Part shown: positions 11,048-22,623 of the stretch, piece by piece
How positions within the stretch are numbered: the first letter of the stretch is position 1
Layout: every line of letters starts with the position of its first letter
Assembly (NCBI GenBank): GCA_026724425.1
Contig: JAIUCV010000023.1
Location: forward strand, 4,903,958 to 4,967,957
Origin: Erythrophleum ivorense
Taxonomy: Eukaryota > Streptophyta > Magnoliopsida > Fabales > Fabaceae
Direction: 5' to 3'
DNA length: 64,000 bases
The notes under the pieces: generated by a model
Told to the model about the DNA's origin: nothing
What the model saw: only the letters and a program-made list of their open reading frames with translations
Database searches by the model: none
Made by a program: the position numbers and the translations under genes

Positions 11048-11490
11048 TTAATTTCAGCACAAGAAAAAGCACTAGCAAATTATAACTAAAATTAACTCAA
11101 AATCAAGAAAATAAAAATCCAAAGAAGCTAAGACTTACCTAACAATCAAAAACACTCTAAAATAGAGGTTAATCATACAAAATAAACTCACAAAAAATAA
11201 AAAAATCAAATCCAAAAAAATTAGAAAAAAGTGCCTTAAATGTTGGAATTTGGCCAAAACAAGGTACACCAAATAGCTTAGCTATTATTTTTGCTTAAAA
11301 CACACAAAATCTTTGGAAAACAAAGTTTAAGAATTTTTTGGACACTTTAAACAAAAATTCCAGCAAGCAGGATAGTTGACGCGTAACACCCAAAAGTCCA
11401 AATTCAAGTTCAAAATAGGGAAAAAATCAAACCAAAATAGAACAAAAATAGAGGTTAAACACCTAGAAAACTTTCTTAAATAATTGAGAA

Positions 11491-11518
11491 TTCAATCCCC
11501 AGCAACGATGCTAAATTT
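11491..11518 (-). other. Primer-binding site, Athila/Tat-like, decayed
   Basis: On the minus strand, directly inside the LTR end, the sequence contains TTAGCATCGTTGCTGGGG followed by ATTGAA. I recall the Athila/Tat primer-binding site as TTGGCGCCGTTGCCGGGGA. The differences are all transitions of the kind produced by methyl-cytosine deamination. The match supports Athila/Tat affinity and the minus orientation. Confidence 0.55.
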
Positions 11519-13801
11519 TGACGGTCATGTTGCGCAACCCTCAAAATAAAACAAGGTTGAAAAAAATATATAACTAGTGGTGCAACCTATGTCATCTCCC
11601 TTAGAAATGGAATTCAATGTTCAATTGGGTTTTCTAAGTGTTAAAAGACTCTAAAAATTTCCTAACTAAGGGGGGTTTGATTGACTTAAACTAATTAAAA
11701 TGAAACTAAATTAAAGTTCCTAAATGCTACCTAAATGTATGAACTATAGGTAAATGATAGACTTGTGATTAGCTTTGGATTCGTCTCTTGGTATCCACTA
11801 TCCTTATTCTAATCCAGTTGTAATTAATTATGGTCTAAGAGTCACTAACTGTGTCTATAACAAGTTATCTTGGGTTACCACTCAAGAATCAAGAGATTAA
11901 CAAAGTAATATTGCATTGAAACCTCAATTCCGCATTAAATCATTAATTCTTGCCTTTAGGATCAACAAACACTTCAATTGAATGATTAATTGATCAATTA
12001 GCCTTTGAATTATCATCCTAGGATGTTTAATTAACCAACCAAATACTAAGGAATGCTCAAATCAAATGATCAAGCACACAATTTCACGCATACATTTCAT
12101 CAAACACCTTGATGGCATACATAAGAAATTAAAGAAAAATGCAAAATTCAATACTTAATTCATGCAATTAATCAGTCAATATCTCTCCTAATCAATGTCT
12201 AACTAGCCATCAATCATGAACTACATCAACCTCAATCATCTACAAGCTTAACCAAGCAAATAAAATAATTAAAATTGATATAGAAAGAGAATAAAATAAA
12301 ATGAAGCTCTTAGCCAAAAATCCCTTGATTGACTCCATAGATTCAAGCTTCTCCAAGATTCTCCTCCCAGCCAGCCACAAGATGGAGAGTTAAAGCTTCA
12401 TGAAGGTGGAAGAATGGTGGAGAATGGAAGATGGAATGGCTCTGCGTGGAGTTGATGTTGTTCTGCGTATGGAATGTGTTTTACGATGGATGGTCTTCCC
12501 ATGAGTGAATGGTTCTCTGGATAGATGAATGGATTTAGCACCCCCTTATTCAATTGAATGGAATGGTGTACATTGGATGCCCTTCTCACGTGATTTCTTT
12601 TAATAATTTCATGTGCTCCTTTCATTCCTTCTCATTTCCCATAGCTACATGCATGTGTGTATAAGTGTGAGCCCCATTTTATTTCTTTTATAATATTCCA
12701 TGTGCTCAGCTTCTCCTCTTCTTTTATGTATCACGTGTTCAGCCCTCTCCAATTTATTGTTCATGTGTTCTTCTTCTATATTTCCTATGTCAGCTCCATG
12801 TGTTCCTTCTATTCTACTTCCACGTTCTGCCCACATCAATTTCCACTCTAAGCTCTAGCTCATGCTTTCTCACATGCTCAGCTCTATTGTTGCTCATGTG
12901 GACTTCTTCTCAGCTCATACATCTAGCCCATGCGTAGTTCCTCCACGTTAAAGTCTTGCTAACCCATGCTTCTTACTGATTGGGAGTGTCTTATTCGACT
13001 TCAAAATTGCATGCGTGTTTCTCCACATTATTTCTACCTAGACTTGTGCTTCTCTTCTTCAACTGAAGTTCTTCACGCCCTTCCCTCTCAAACAGTGGCA
13101 CGTTTTGCATGAGACAACTTGTAGCTTCTTTTAGCTATTGCTAGCTTTTTCCATCATTTTAGCATTATTCTCCAGCTCGTTTTCTTTTTGTTTTTCCCAC
13201 GTCGCTTTTCCTCCATCACGTGCTACCCCTCTAGTTTTCCCATCTTTTTTTAATCATTCCCTACCCATCACATGCTTCGTTAATACAATATGCAGCTACT
13301 GGTATGTGTTACGTGCTGTCTTGTGAGTGTCTTCCATGTTAGTTTGCTCTGCATTGAAGCGTGTTCATCATGAAGTTCATGCTCCTTCATTTAATTCATC
13401 TCCCCTTTCTTCTTTTTCCACGTAAAACCCCAGCTTTCTTCTTCTTTATGTGGCTTCTTCTTCGTGTTAACCTCCTCCTAGCTTCATCTCCCATATGATG
13501 AACTTGAATGTGCATCTCAATCTTGGAAAACCTTCCTCTTCCAAATTTTTCTCCAACTTTTAAATTTGATTTGCCAAAAAATCTGAATAAAAACAAATGA
13601 GAAAATTAATTAGGAATATTCCCAAAATTCATTCAAAAATGATTTATGCATTAAAATCCATCATTTTGCAGTTTAATTCCTAGAGTGCAGAAAATGGCTA
13701 CTAAAATCAATTATCTATCTAAGTAAATCCCTAAAGCCATATTTGATTATTAAAATGCCTGAGATAAAGAAAATAAAATGTATAAAAAATCATGTTTATC
13801 A
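11519..13801 (-). repeat. Right LTR (5' LTR of the minus-strand element)
   Basis: It is 2283 bases long, begins TGACGGTCATGTTGCGCAAC and ends CATGTTTATCA. It is colinear with the left LTR once the 2779-5592 insertion is removed. Relative to the left copy it carries small indels, such as an extra 'tgggttaccac' stretch near 11870, plus scattered substitutions. Minus-strand frames at 12398-12625 and 13396-13596 mirror those in the left LTR and are not treated as genes. Confidence 0.75.
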
Positions 13802-13806
13802 ATATC

Positions 13807-15100
13807 CATTCTTTATTTAGGAGATTGTGACCATGATGTATATGATTATAAGTTGTGATAACCTTGCATATTCAATTGTAAGACTAAGTATGTGTGCCAC
13901 TTTGATGCTTGAATGACATATGGCATTATTATGTGCTTTATGGAACTAAGGGAGTTGCATACATGGTGTAATCTATGATAACGTGAAATGGCATTATATG
14001 TATGAGAATGTGGGCATGAACATATGCCAATTAGCCTTCATTATAAGGTAATAGCATATGATTTGCCATTCACCAATGGTTTCATATAGTTATATGGGTG
14101 TGAGATGGTGAATTTTTGTAGTGAGCCATATTTTAAGTAAAGTATTCTATGGAAATGAAGAATGAATGCATTGAAATTTACTCAAACCAAAAGATTGCAA
14201 TTTAGAAGCCAATTGAATTACTTGAGAACCAAATTTTGGCCTAAAAGAGCCATAAATTGCACCTCTACCCTTAACAGTCTAAATGGTTGAGTTTGGGGCT
14301 GAAATTCGATAAACAATTAGAGGATTTATAAAACTTTGTAACAAGCAAAAGATTATATTTTTAGAACTTTACAAAATATTTTATAAATTTTTAAAATTGA
14401 CAAAATTATGCAGATTTTGATAGTCATAGTTTACACCGTAATAGTCTTTTTTTTTTTACTTTTAAAGGGCCAAATGGATTCATTTTCACTTAAAATTTTT
14501 ATAACATAAAGTTCATATCATAAGCTTTTTGTAGACACCTAATTTACATAAATCAGAGTGGTATAGCCAAAGTTATGAATTTTTTAAGTTTAAGATCCTA
14601 TTATGTCAAAGTGGCCAAAATAGACTATATAGCTTCTAATTGCAAATGGGACTTATGTCTTGGTTTTAAAGATCAAAACAAACTTTTCTATATGGCCATG
14701 AGTGAAAAAGAAAACAAATTTTTGATCCCTAAAGTTCCAGTTGGTGTATAAAATAGACTAAAATCCGCTGTTAAAAGCTATGCAACAGTTGTAATGTCTT
14801 CACTTTAAGATACAAAGGACATGAATTAATTAGATGAAGCAAGTTATGACATAGAAAACCTATAAATAGGGACCTTTAGGTCAATGGAAAAATAGAAGAA
14901 AAGTTTTTCCAATTTATGCAAATTTTAGGGATCTTTAAGTGCTTTAAAAGCCTTAAGAATGGTGGGATGAAGGACTAGACGGAGGAATCCTAGTGATGTG
15001 CAAATCCTTGTGAAATAGTCTCTTGGTCATTCACTCAAGACACTTGCTTTGAGCAATGTTCTTCATCACCCTTGCAACTTGTTTTCTTTTACGTTTTTAT
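13807..15100 (+). repeat. LTR-body repeat, right part, with TATA-like promoter
   Basis: This continues the sequence interrupted at 2505, sharing LTR-body phrases with 1253-2505. Near 14863 the text CCTATAAATAGGGACCTTT looks like an LTR TATA box. After it come 'ggaaaaatagaagaaaag' and a region that could be R/U5. No ORF with a recognisable domain is present. The family is probably Ty3 type; the exact 3' boundary was not found. Confidence 0.35.
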
Positions 15101-16040
15101 TTATTTATTTTTCTTTATGTTAATTGTATGTTAGGACTATATGGACTTGATTGCTATGTATTGAATCTTTGTTGTAATGATATATCAAATTTCTTATTCA
15201 TTATGTGAGTGTATGCTATTCGTTTAATGCCTTTATTTATTATCTATTGAATCTTAGCTAATTGTTGAAATTTAGTTTCCTCCTAGAGGAGTTTTTAGGT
15301 TAAGATGTTAGATTAGAAGCTTGAGTGATATATAATTGAGTCCTATGTGATTTTGTCCAAGATGAGTCTTTATATTAGGATAATTAACAATATCTAGCAT
15401 ATGCCATTAAGTATTTTGACAGAAAGGTGTTTGATAAAATGTGACTAAGTTTACTTGATTGTGATTACATCCAAAATGAATCTTTGCATTAATTAAACTT
15501 GAATTTGTTGAACATGAATGCTTCCCACAAATAATTGAACTTATGTAAGTCTCGAAAGGGCTATTTAAGAGAAAATGGAATTAGCATAGTTCAATTCATA
15601 CTAAGAGATAGGTTGATACATTAGAAATTTTAGCTATCCATAATAAATAAGAAGTTGCTATTGAACTCTAAGTGCTAAAGGGTATAATAATTAAGGTAAC
15701 ATCTATTCCTTAGTTGAGTCTTTAGTTTATTATGCCTTTTGTATTTCTAAGTCTTTGTCTTGAATCTTTTATTCTATGTCTTAATGTCTTTATATCTTAT
15801 TTGTGTTATCAGATTCTAGTAGTTAGGATAACCTAGGATACTAGTTATACATAATGCTAACTTCCCTTGTATATATTGCCATGCTCATACATATTTGTAA
15901 ATTATTTGTACATCGAGAAATTATGCAAAATTTATATAATATAATACTAATCCTCATGAAAAAATACTTTACTTATCATTTTATTATTTATTTGACTAGT
16001 GCATTTGTTAGCTTAATCATAACTAAGCCAGTCATATCAA
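15101..16040. other. AT-rich repeat-like sequence, no gene
   Basis: Nothing codes convincingly here. The segment 15100-15800 has the look of LTR or leader sequence (phrases such as 'tcctcctagaggagttttta'), but no paired copy lies in the window. An 86 aa plus-strand frame at 15854-16114 runs into the (TG)n/(T)n tract and is not supported. Confidence 0.3.
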
Positions 16041-16044
16041 TATA

Positions 16045-16082
16045 TGTGTGCGTGTGTGTGTGTGTGTGTTTTTTTTTTTTTT
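16045..16082 (+). repeat. (TG)n followed by poly-T
   Basis: A TG dinucleotide run with one C interruption (16045-16069) passes directly into a T run ending at 16082. It is a microsatellite; the T run could also be a relic of a retroposon tail, but no target duplication was found. Confidence 0.8.
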
Positions 16083-16510
16083 GGAGGGAAGTGGGGAAGG
16101 ATTGCCCTCCTTAAACCCAAAATAGTAAAATTCAAGGGTACCTACTAGGTTTGGATATTTTGATTATCCACCACGTATATGCATTAATGATATTATATCT
16201 ACGTCATCTATTTGTATTAGAATTATTTAGTTATTTTACTTGTCCTTTATGTGTAATATTATGAATTTCTAATAATTATTGTAGTCGAACGTTACAAATT
16301 AAGATATAATAATTGCTTTATATAACATATATCACATGAATTAAAATTAATTAATTATTTTATGTAATTATGGTGTTATTTAATTCAACCAATGATTACT
16401 AGTTGGCTTATAACCTGGTTACTTTTTCAGGTCAATGCTTAGGCCAACTTTTAAAATATTGGCTTTGACTTGATCCTACGCTAAGTGATTTTATTACATT
16501 CCTCTTATAA

Positions 16511-16965
16511 AAGAATAAAAGAGTAAATTACACTTCCTTCCTTTAAGAGATGTCCAAATTACACTACTTTCTTTTCTAATTTGAAAATTTACACTCCTTT
16601 ACAATAGCTTCTCTTATAGGGAAAAATTGAGTTCTAATTACAACTCTTTTAACCAAAATGCCATTATATATATTATGTGTATAATATAAAAAGTATTAAA
16701 TATGGATATAATCAATATAAAAAAGTCAATTTTCTAAATTTAGATTAAATTAAATTTATAGTTTTTAATCAAAATAAACAATAATGAAACTAAATTTAAA
16801 AAATATATTTTAATTAGTTATATTTGTAATAAAGAGTTAATATTATTCTTGAAGGTATTTTGATCATATTTTAGTTTAAGAGGAATTTGTGTATTTTTTT
16901 AAACAAAATTTTGAAAAAAGAGTAACATAATTTAAATATTTTTCAAGAAAGTAATTTATATAAAA
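16511..16965. mobile_element. MULE-like MITE with AGAGTAAATTACAC-type ends
   Basis: The left end reads AGAGTAAATTACACTTCC. The complement of the right end (about 16925-16965) carries TAAATTACTTTCTT and similar words, giving imperfect terminal inverted repeats. The end sequence is closely related to that of the element at 29351-30476, which has a clean 9-bp target duplication. A clean duplication was not found here. No coding content. Confidence 0.4.
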
Positions 16966-17430
16966 CAAAAAACATTTTTACATATGTTTGTGAATTTAAT
17001 GTTGGCAAAGGGTCAAGCCTATGGTCTACCCTTTGAGGATTCCCACATTTGAGAAATATAAGTGTGTGTGAATGCCTATACATATAATCATTCGAAAATG
17101 AAGAAAAACGAATTGTAAACGAAGCAAGCATTACAACCTATAACAGTTAGTTATAGAATATGAACCTGAATTTGATCGCTAGCCTTATTACTACCGCTAC
17201 TAGGTCACGAGCCCCTGATCTTTTGACGAGATCAAATAAATGAGTGCTGTTTGGGTTGACCTACAAGCCGTATTTCATGGCTTGAAAATGATTATATGCA
17301 TTTTTTTTATTTTCTGTTGGATAAATCATTTAGTTACCTAAGAATAATTTTTAACATTCAACAAGCATACTGAACAATATGTAACACATTAAGAGAACTA
17401 TAATGTTATATGGTTCTATAATGTTGACAA
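16966..17430. other. Intergenic, no gene seen
   Basis: Unique-looking AT-rich sequence between the MULE-like repeat and the LINE remnant. It contains a modest GC-richer patch (about 17160-17280) without an ORF or recognised signal. Confidence 0.4.
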
Positions 17431-19110
17431 AATAGAAAAGAAATTGCAGTCTTGGAAATCCATGGTTTTATCACAAGTTGCTAGATATACCCTTATTAAA
17501 GTGGTGTGAATTCATCTTTAATTTATCTTTTATCTTGCTTTGAGCTGTCAAAAAAATATTGTTCACGAATTGAAACTATGATTACTAATTTTTTCTTGGG
17601 TTTTCGTCAAAATAAGCCCAGAATTCATTTGTTAAGCTAGTCTAAGCCATGCCATCATTGTGACTTTGGAGATCTAGGTTTCATGAAAGTGCATGAGCTC
17701 AACATGGCATTGTTAGCAAAACATACATGGTGACTGACAGATAGGGAACATAATTCTTTGTTTTTATTTTAATACGATTATGTAGTCGAAATATGGTAGG
17801 AATGCACATTTGGGTCAGGTGAATGGCCATTCTAATATAGCATGGATGTAGCAGGGTATACAGAAAGCTAGTTCTTTACTTTGCTCAAATTTACAGTGGC
17901 AAATTGGAAATGGCCTGACAATTCCTTTTAAATCACCACCTACTGTGGTAGATGTAATTAGATTCTTCCATTTCTGTGGGCTTTGTGAAGGATCTTATGA
18001 TGCATGATAAAGGCCAATGGGATTTAGTTACATTGGTTACTCTTTAACCTCCAAATGTTGTTCTTCAACTAATTGCATAACCAGCTTTCTCTATTACTGG
18101 GCAACTGGATTTTATTTGGAATGGTCATATTTCAGGTAAGTATTCGGTTGCTATAGGGTAAAGGATTTTAAGCCAACCGAAACGTGACACAATTGAGACT
18201 CAATTTTCATATTGGAAATCTCTAAGGAAATTACAGCTGCCGTATCAGATGATTTTTTTTCTAGGGAAGTTGATGGTCAATGCGTTACCAATAATGGATA
18301 CTTTGGAACGGCATCATATGGAGTTGAAAATTCACGTTCATTGTATCATGTAAGTGTGGAAACAATAAATCATCTATTTATCCAATGTTCGTTTGCAAGG
18401 ACTGTATGGTTTGGATCTCCTTTGTCCCTAAGGTCTTCCAGCCTCAGGATATACAGGTATGGGTACGGGTTTGGTTTTCCAATATACGTACGACTTCACA
18501 AGGTTTTGACGATTATTCCTGTTGGGTGGCGTTCATATTATATGGCATTTGGTATTTTGGTAGTCAAATGGTATTTCATAATTCTCAAGCCAATCCTTTT
18601 ATAGTGATGCAGATCAGTTGGTGGAGGGTTCTGACAGATATCGACATCAAAATCGAAGTTCTGGTAATAAAATCTGTTTCAACTCATTTCAGGTTTCCAG
18701 ATTGTCGGTCCTCTAATGGACGAACTAGGGGGAAAATCATACGCATAGAAGGAGAGTTATTAATTATATGATTTAAGGAAGAGTTGGTTTTCAAATGGGG
18801 ATGGGAGGAAAATTTAAACATGAATTGGGGTAAATTACTACCAAATGAGGCAAAGAGAAGTTTGAACTTTATCATACAGCAGGATACGTTAAGTAATCCG
18901 ATCGGTTTTCCGATTTGGTTTATGTTTCTCTCTAATCATCATTACAAGTTAATGATGGAGAATTATAAATTGGTTCAAGATTTGCTAGTGTTAGGAACGG
19001 ATTTTCGTACTTTATTAGACTGGTTCACTTTTTCACAATTTTTTGTCTTGCGATCGTCGGACCGTGAGAACTTCATGCAATAGGGTGGCCATGAGGCGTA
19101 GATGCCATCA
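17430..19110 (+). pseudogene. Decayed LINE (non-LTR retrotransposon) RT C-terminus, zinc-binding and RNase H regions
   Basis: Translation in shifting frames gives typical plant LINE text. WKSMVLSQVARYTLIKV occurs near 17455. FGDLGFMKVHELNMALLAKH near 17665 corresponds to the usual 'GGLGFR..MN.ALLAK' segment. VETINHLFIQCSFARTVWF occurs near 18360 and matches the RT zinc-binding (zf-RVT) domain. Around 18980-19080, LLDWFTFSQFFVLRSSDREN resembles the end of the plant LINE-type RNase H domain. Stops and frameshifts break it throughout. The upstream RT core and endonuclease are absent, as in 5'-truncated LINEs. No poly-A tail or target duplication was identified. Confidence 0.6.
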
Positions 19111-20470
19111 CAATATAGTTATAACTGTATTTTGTAATCCTTTTCGGTTTAGTGTAGTCTTGAACATGGATATCAAAAAATTAAATTAACATAAAACAAA
19201 AACACATTATTCAAAATAATAAAATTGCATTATTGAGACAAGACTGAAACAATTATATTAATTAAAGGATAAAGGTTTAGAAATGCGAGCTCCACATGTT
19301 AAATTAACATTATGAAAATTTTGATATTACATATTGGAAATGGCATACATAGTTATTAAATTAAGCTCATGATGGGCCAGGGGTGTGTTTTGATTTTTTT
19401 TAATTAATCAATGAAATACCACTTGGTACAGCTTACATATTGTATATGTTTTTACATGAAATTTGAGATGATAGACCATAATTAAAGAGTACATTCTTGT
19501 TTCTTTCTAGACGTTTTTTTTATTTCGCAAAGTACGTGTATTGTTACAATAATAGTTTTAAGATAATAATAAACTTGTGTTGATCATTCATTTAATAGGA
19601 CAAGTTGCCAAATATCATAATCAAAATGTATTATATGGAGTATATATAGTACTCCAGTTAGTGTCCAGGCTTGCATTTTTCTTAAATATCTAGCTTCCCA
19701 AATTCTTATGAATAGAGCTACAATTATGTAATTAAGGAAATATACATATGTCTATATCCATGTTATTAATTTATGAATAAATAAATTTTTTTCTGATCAT
19801 GATAGTTGTCCATTAGTATTCCCTAAAATTTGTTCATGCACTTTGTTTAAAAGATTAAAAAAATGTTTCAGAGAAGAATAAAATTAAAAGAAAAATTACT
19901 GTACCTTAATTATTTGAATAACCAGAAGAAAAAAAGATGAAAATAAGGAAAATTATATCTTATTCATTTCACCTAAATAAAAGGCAAAAGTGAAACAAAA
20001 ATTAAAAATCTGGTAATAATATTTCCCTTAATTTATTATTCTCATTTATAACTATCTAAATCTAATTTGAATTCAAATTTTCTCCAAAATTAGTATAATC
20101 AATTTTAAAGAAAAATAAATACAAAAAAATTATAGTGGATGACTCTAACTTAAATATAGTTATATTAAATAAATTTAAATTTTAAAATTATTTTTAAAAA
20201 AATCTAAAAATAAAAAAATTTTAACTTTTAACTTGAAATTTTAAATTATAAATTGTTTTGAATATGTTAAATTTTTATTTCTTAAATCAATTTTAAGTAA
20301 TTTTAAAATTTAAAATTTTTTAATTTGAGATAATCGAATGTAATTTTCCCAATACAAAATATATAAGACTTAAACTTCACTTTGAATAATGTATCTATGC
20401 ATTTTATATCTATCATTTTTCTAAATTAAAACTTTTTAAATACTTTTTTTATTAGCTTGAAATTTCAGGA
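19111..20470. other. AT-rich intergenic sequence upstream of the GRAS gene
   Basis: No coding sequence or clear element end was recognised. The part from 19850 to 20340 is A/T homopolymer-rich with many short AT inverted repeats. Confidence 0.4.
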
Positions 20471-20477
20471 GAATATT

Positions 20478-20720
20478 CTCTACACTCACCTTTGGAGTCC
20501 AGTCACCTCAAAATGAGTTTTTTCTTTTAAGTTTTAAGTCTAAGATTATAAATTTAAAGATAAAAGTTAAAATTTATAACTATAAAAATATATTTAACAA
20601 ATTTTATTTTCTTATAATTATAATTTATGACCTATTAATTTTAATTTGTATCTTTAAAGTTATAATTTAAAACTGAAAAAAAAAATCATTTTGAAATCCC
20701 CGCACCCCCTACACGTAGAG
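20478..20720. mobile_element. MITE-like inverted-repeat element in the GRAS upstream region
   Basis: The left arm (CTCTACACTCACC.. then CAAAATGAGTTTTTTC) and the complement of the right arm (CTCTACGTGTAGG.. then CAAAATGATTTTTTTT) form imperfect inverted repeats of roughly 70-100 bases around a short AT core. It lies about 1.9 kb upstream of the GRAS start codon. A target duplication was not resolved, so the superfamily is left open. Confidence 0.4.
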
Positions 20721-22080
20721 GATCCGTGGGGAAATTCCAGACCTCGCGATTTCACAAAGAGGCTTTTCCCTTTTATTGTTAAATAGGCCTTGTCTTTTAA
20801 ACTGACTCTATATAGCGAGCTATTCTTAGGAGTCTAGCACTCCCCTGGTACTTGAATTTACGTATTTACCCTTCTTTTCTCTCTTAAATGACTAAAATAG
20901 CACTTTCCCTAAAATTACGAGACCCATTTGGTCCCAGATTCAAAATTCGTACCCTGAGGCAGAGCTATTTTATATTCTTTCCCGTTCGATCATAAAAATC
21001 AATTCCGATAGATCACAACCACACATTCTCACCCCTGTCGAAGGATCTCGTCCGTCCAAAATCTGCCTCGATATTTTCAAAACCCGCAAAAAGCTTTCAT
21101 TATCTCGTGTCGTCAGATTCAGTTTCGAAAAACAGGCCCAGCAGCAGTTGTTCCCATAATTACCATCATGCCCTTCTTTTTACCTGATTCTCTGGAGAGA
21201 GCAGTGAAAAGAACAAGGGCAGGATAGGAACCAAAGTAATTATGAAAAAACCTGTGAGGCTAGTTCGCCTTTTAAATCTTTATCGTTGGTCTCTGTTAAA
21301 AGGATTTTAAGAAACATAAAAAAAAAACAGTCAGAAGTATTACGCGCCTTCAAAGGTCGTGAAATCACTTCTTTTCTATACAATATAATATTGTACAAAA
21401 TACATAACTTATTTATTCTTTATAATTTTAAAAATTAATTTACAGAATATAATTTATTAACAGCATATTATCTCAATTATTTTTAAAATTTTAATTAAAA
21501 TATAATAAATATATAAGTCTCTAGATAAATATATAATTTTTATTGATAATTATATATTTTTTTAATTAAATCATTTATTTGTTATATTATTATTTATAAA
21601 TTATATATTTATTACATTTTAATTAAATAATTTGATGATAAAATATAATAAAAAATATATAAATATTGTCTTTATGAAAATTATATCATGATTTACTATT
21701 TTATATTTTACTTTGTATGATAAATCACAAAAAACTCTGCTTATAAATTTTTAAAAATAGTAATTTATTATAGTATAATTTTTAAATCTAGATAAAATTT
21801 ATGAGGTCTATAAAAAAAGTGATGAATTTAATTTATATTTATGTATTTCTAAAATATGATTTCTATTATTTATTGTGACAAATAATTTTTAATTAGTTTA
21901 TAAGAATTTGTTTTTCTGTTCCGAGTTAACTTTTGGAAAAAAAGAAATGTACGCTCTACAACTACATCTTGCGAGTGGGGACAAAGAAGTGTGATAGAGA
22001 CCCTACCATGGGAGATAACTCCGTCTAATGACAAAAGCCACATAAATAAATAAAAAAGAGAAATTAATAAACTAGACACT
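20721..22080 (+). other. Distal upstream region of the GRAS gene
   Basis: The part 20721-21370 is clearly less AT-rich and not obviously repetitive. It includes a TATA-like TCTATATAGCGAG at about 20807 and could be an upstream promoter, a conserved non-coding block or a lost exon. From 21380 to 21880 the sequence is again extremely AT-rich. No ORF is supported. Confidence 0.3.
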
Positions 22081-22623
22081 AGAAAGAGAAAGAGGTGAGA
22101 GAGAGAGAGGGAGAGAGCACTTTACCACTTTTATATGTTGCACGCATCCATAGCAGAAAACACAAGGAAGACAGGGTACTCCACAGAGACAGGGGAAAGA
22201 AAGAAAGAAAGAAAGGAAGAAAACCCCTTAAAAGATTTTTACTCGGCACCAGATTTGTGAGTTATGTCATAGAAAATAGAGCCCAAGATAGAGTAAAGAA
22301 AGAAAAAAGGAGGGAAAGAAGGAGGAGCAAAAACATGGACAGGGATGGGATTGGAAGAGATGAGGTTGTGTGTGCTGAAATGAGTTTATTGAACCCTGCA
22401 TGCATTTGACAGGTGTTTCATGTGTCACAAAATTTGATAGCAAATCAAAGCCCAGATCTTATTTTCTGTTTCCCCCATTTTAGAGCCATCTGTTTAAAAA
22501 TTTGTGTCCTGAGCTGAACCCATTTTGTGAAGAAAATTCTGGAAAGGTTTTTGGCTCGTTGGATTTCTGGGTTAGCTAGCTAGAGGAGTTCCTGTTCTTC
22601 ATCTTGTTGAGGTTGAGATTTAG
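22081..22623 (+). promoter_or_regulatory. Proximal promoter / 5' leader of the GRAS gene with GA-rich tract
   Basis: A GA-repeat tract (about 22092-22118) and a GAAAGAAAGAAAG tract (22197-22215) resemble GAGA-type sites bound by plant BPC proteins and are common in 5' leaders of developmental regulators. A 104-codon frame (22095-22409) and a five-codon uORF (22420-22437) lie here; whether they are in the mRNA is unknown. A pyrimidine-rich stretch ending in CCCCCATTTTAG at 22483 looks like a 3' splice site, and AG|GTGAGA near 22093 looks like a donor, so a leader intron is possible. No ATG occurs between 22438 and 22623. Confidence 0.4.
22420..22437 (+). other. Short uORF, MCHKI
   Basis: ATG at 22420 opens five codons ending in TGA at 22435-22437, about 190 bases before the GRAS start. 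It is the last upstream ATG. If it lies in the mature leader, it could reduce initiation at the main ORF. Transcript structure is not known from the sequence alone. Confidence 0.3.

Larger units (their letters stand above)
2506..13801 (-). mobile_element. Non-autonomous Athila/Tat-like LTR retrotransposon
   Basis: Two long direct repeats, 2506-7555 (including a later insertion) and 11519-13801, both begin TGA(T/C)GGT.. and end CATGTTTATCA. They are nearly colinear over about 2.2-2.3 kb. The flanks GTATC (2501-2505) and ATATC (13802-13806) match at four of five bases, as an aged 5-bp target duplication would. Just inside the right LTR, the minus strand reads like a primer-binding site with GTTGCTGGGGATTG, close to the Athila/Tat class. 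Just inside the left LTR the minus strand reads GTGTGGGGGAATTT, a polypurine tract. The element therefore points to the minus strand. The internal 4 kb has no recognisable gag-pol, only unfamiliar acidic ORF pieces, so it is probably a LARD-like passenger needing proteins from a full-length relative. Confidence 0.75.

Noticed and set aside
18212..19083. Independent small genes in the frames of 99-130 codons
   Set aside because: Their translations align in sense with LINE zinc-binding and RNase H regions and are broken by frameshifts, so they are parts of one decayed retroelement.
22095..22409. 104-codon plus-strand frame upstream of the GRAS gene as an independent gene
   Set aside because: It is a Lys/Arg/Glu-rich translation of GA-rich leader DNA with no recognised domain. 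Kept only as a possible uORF in the leader description.
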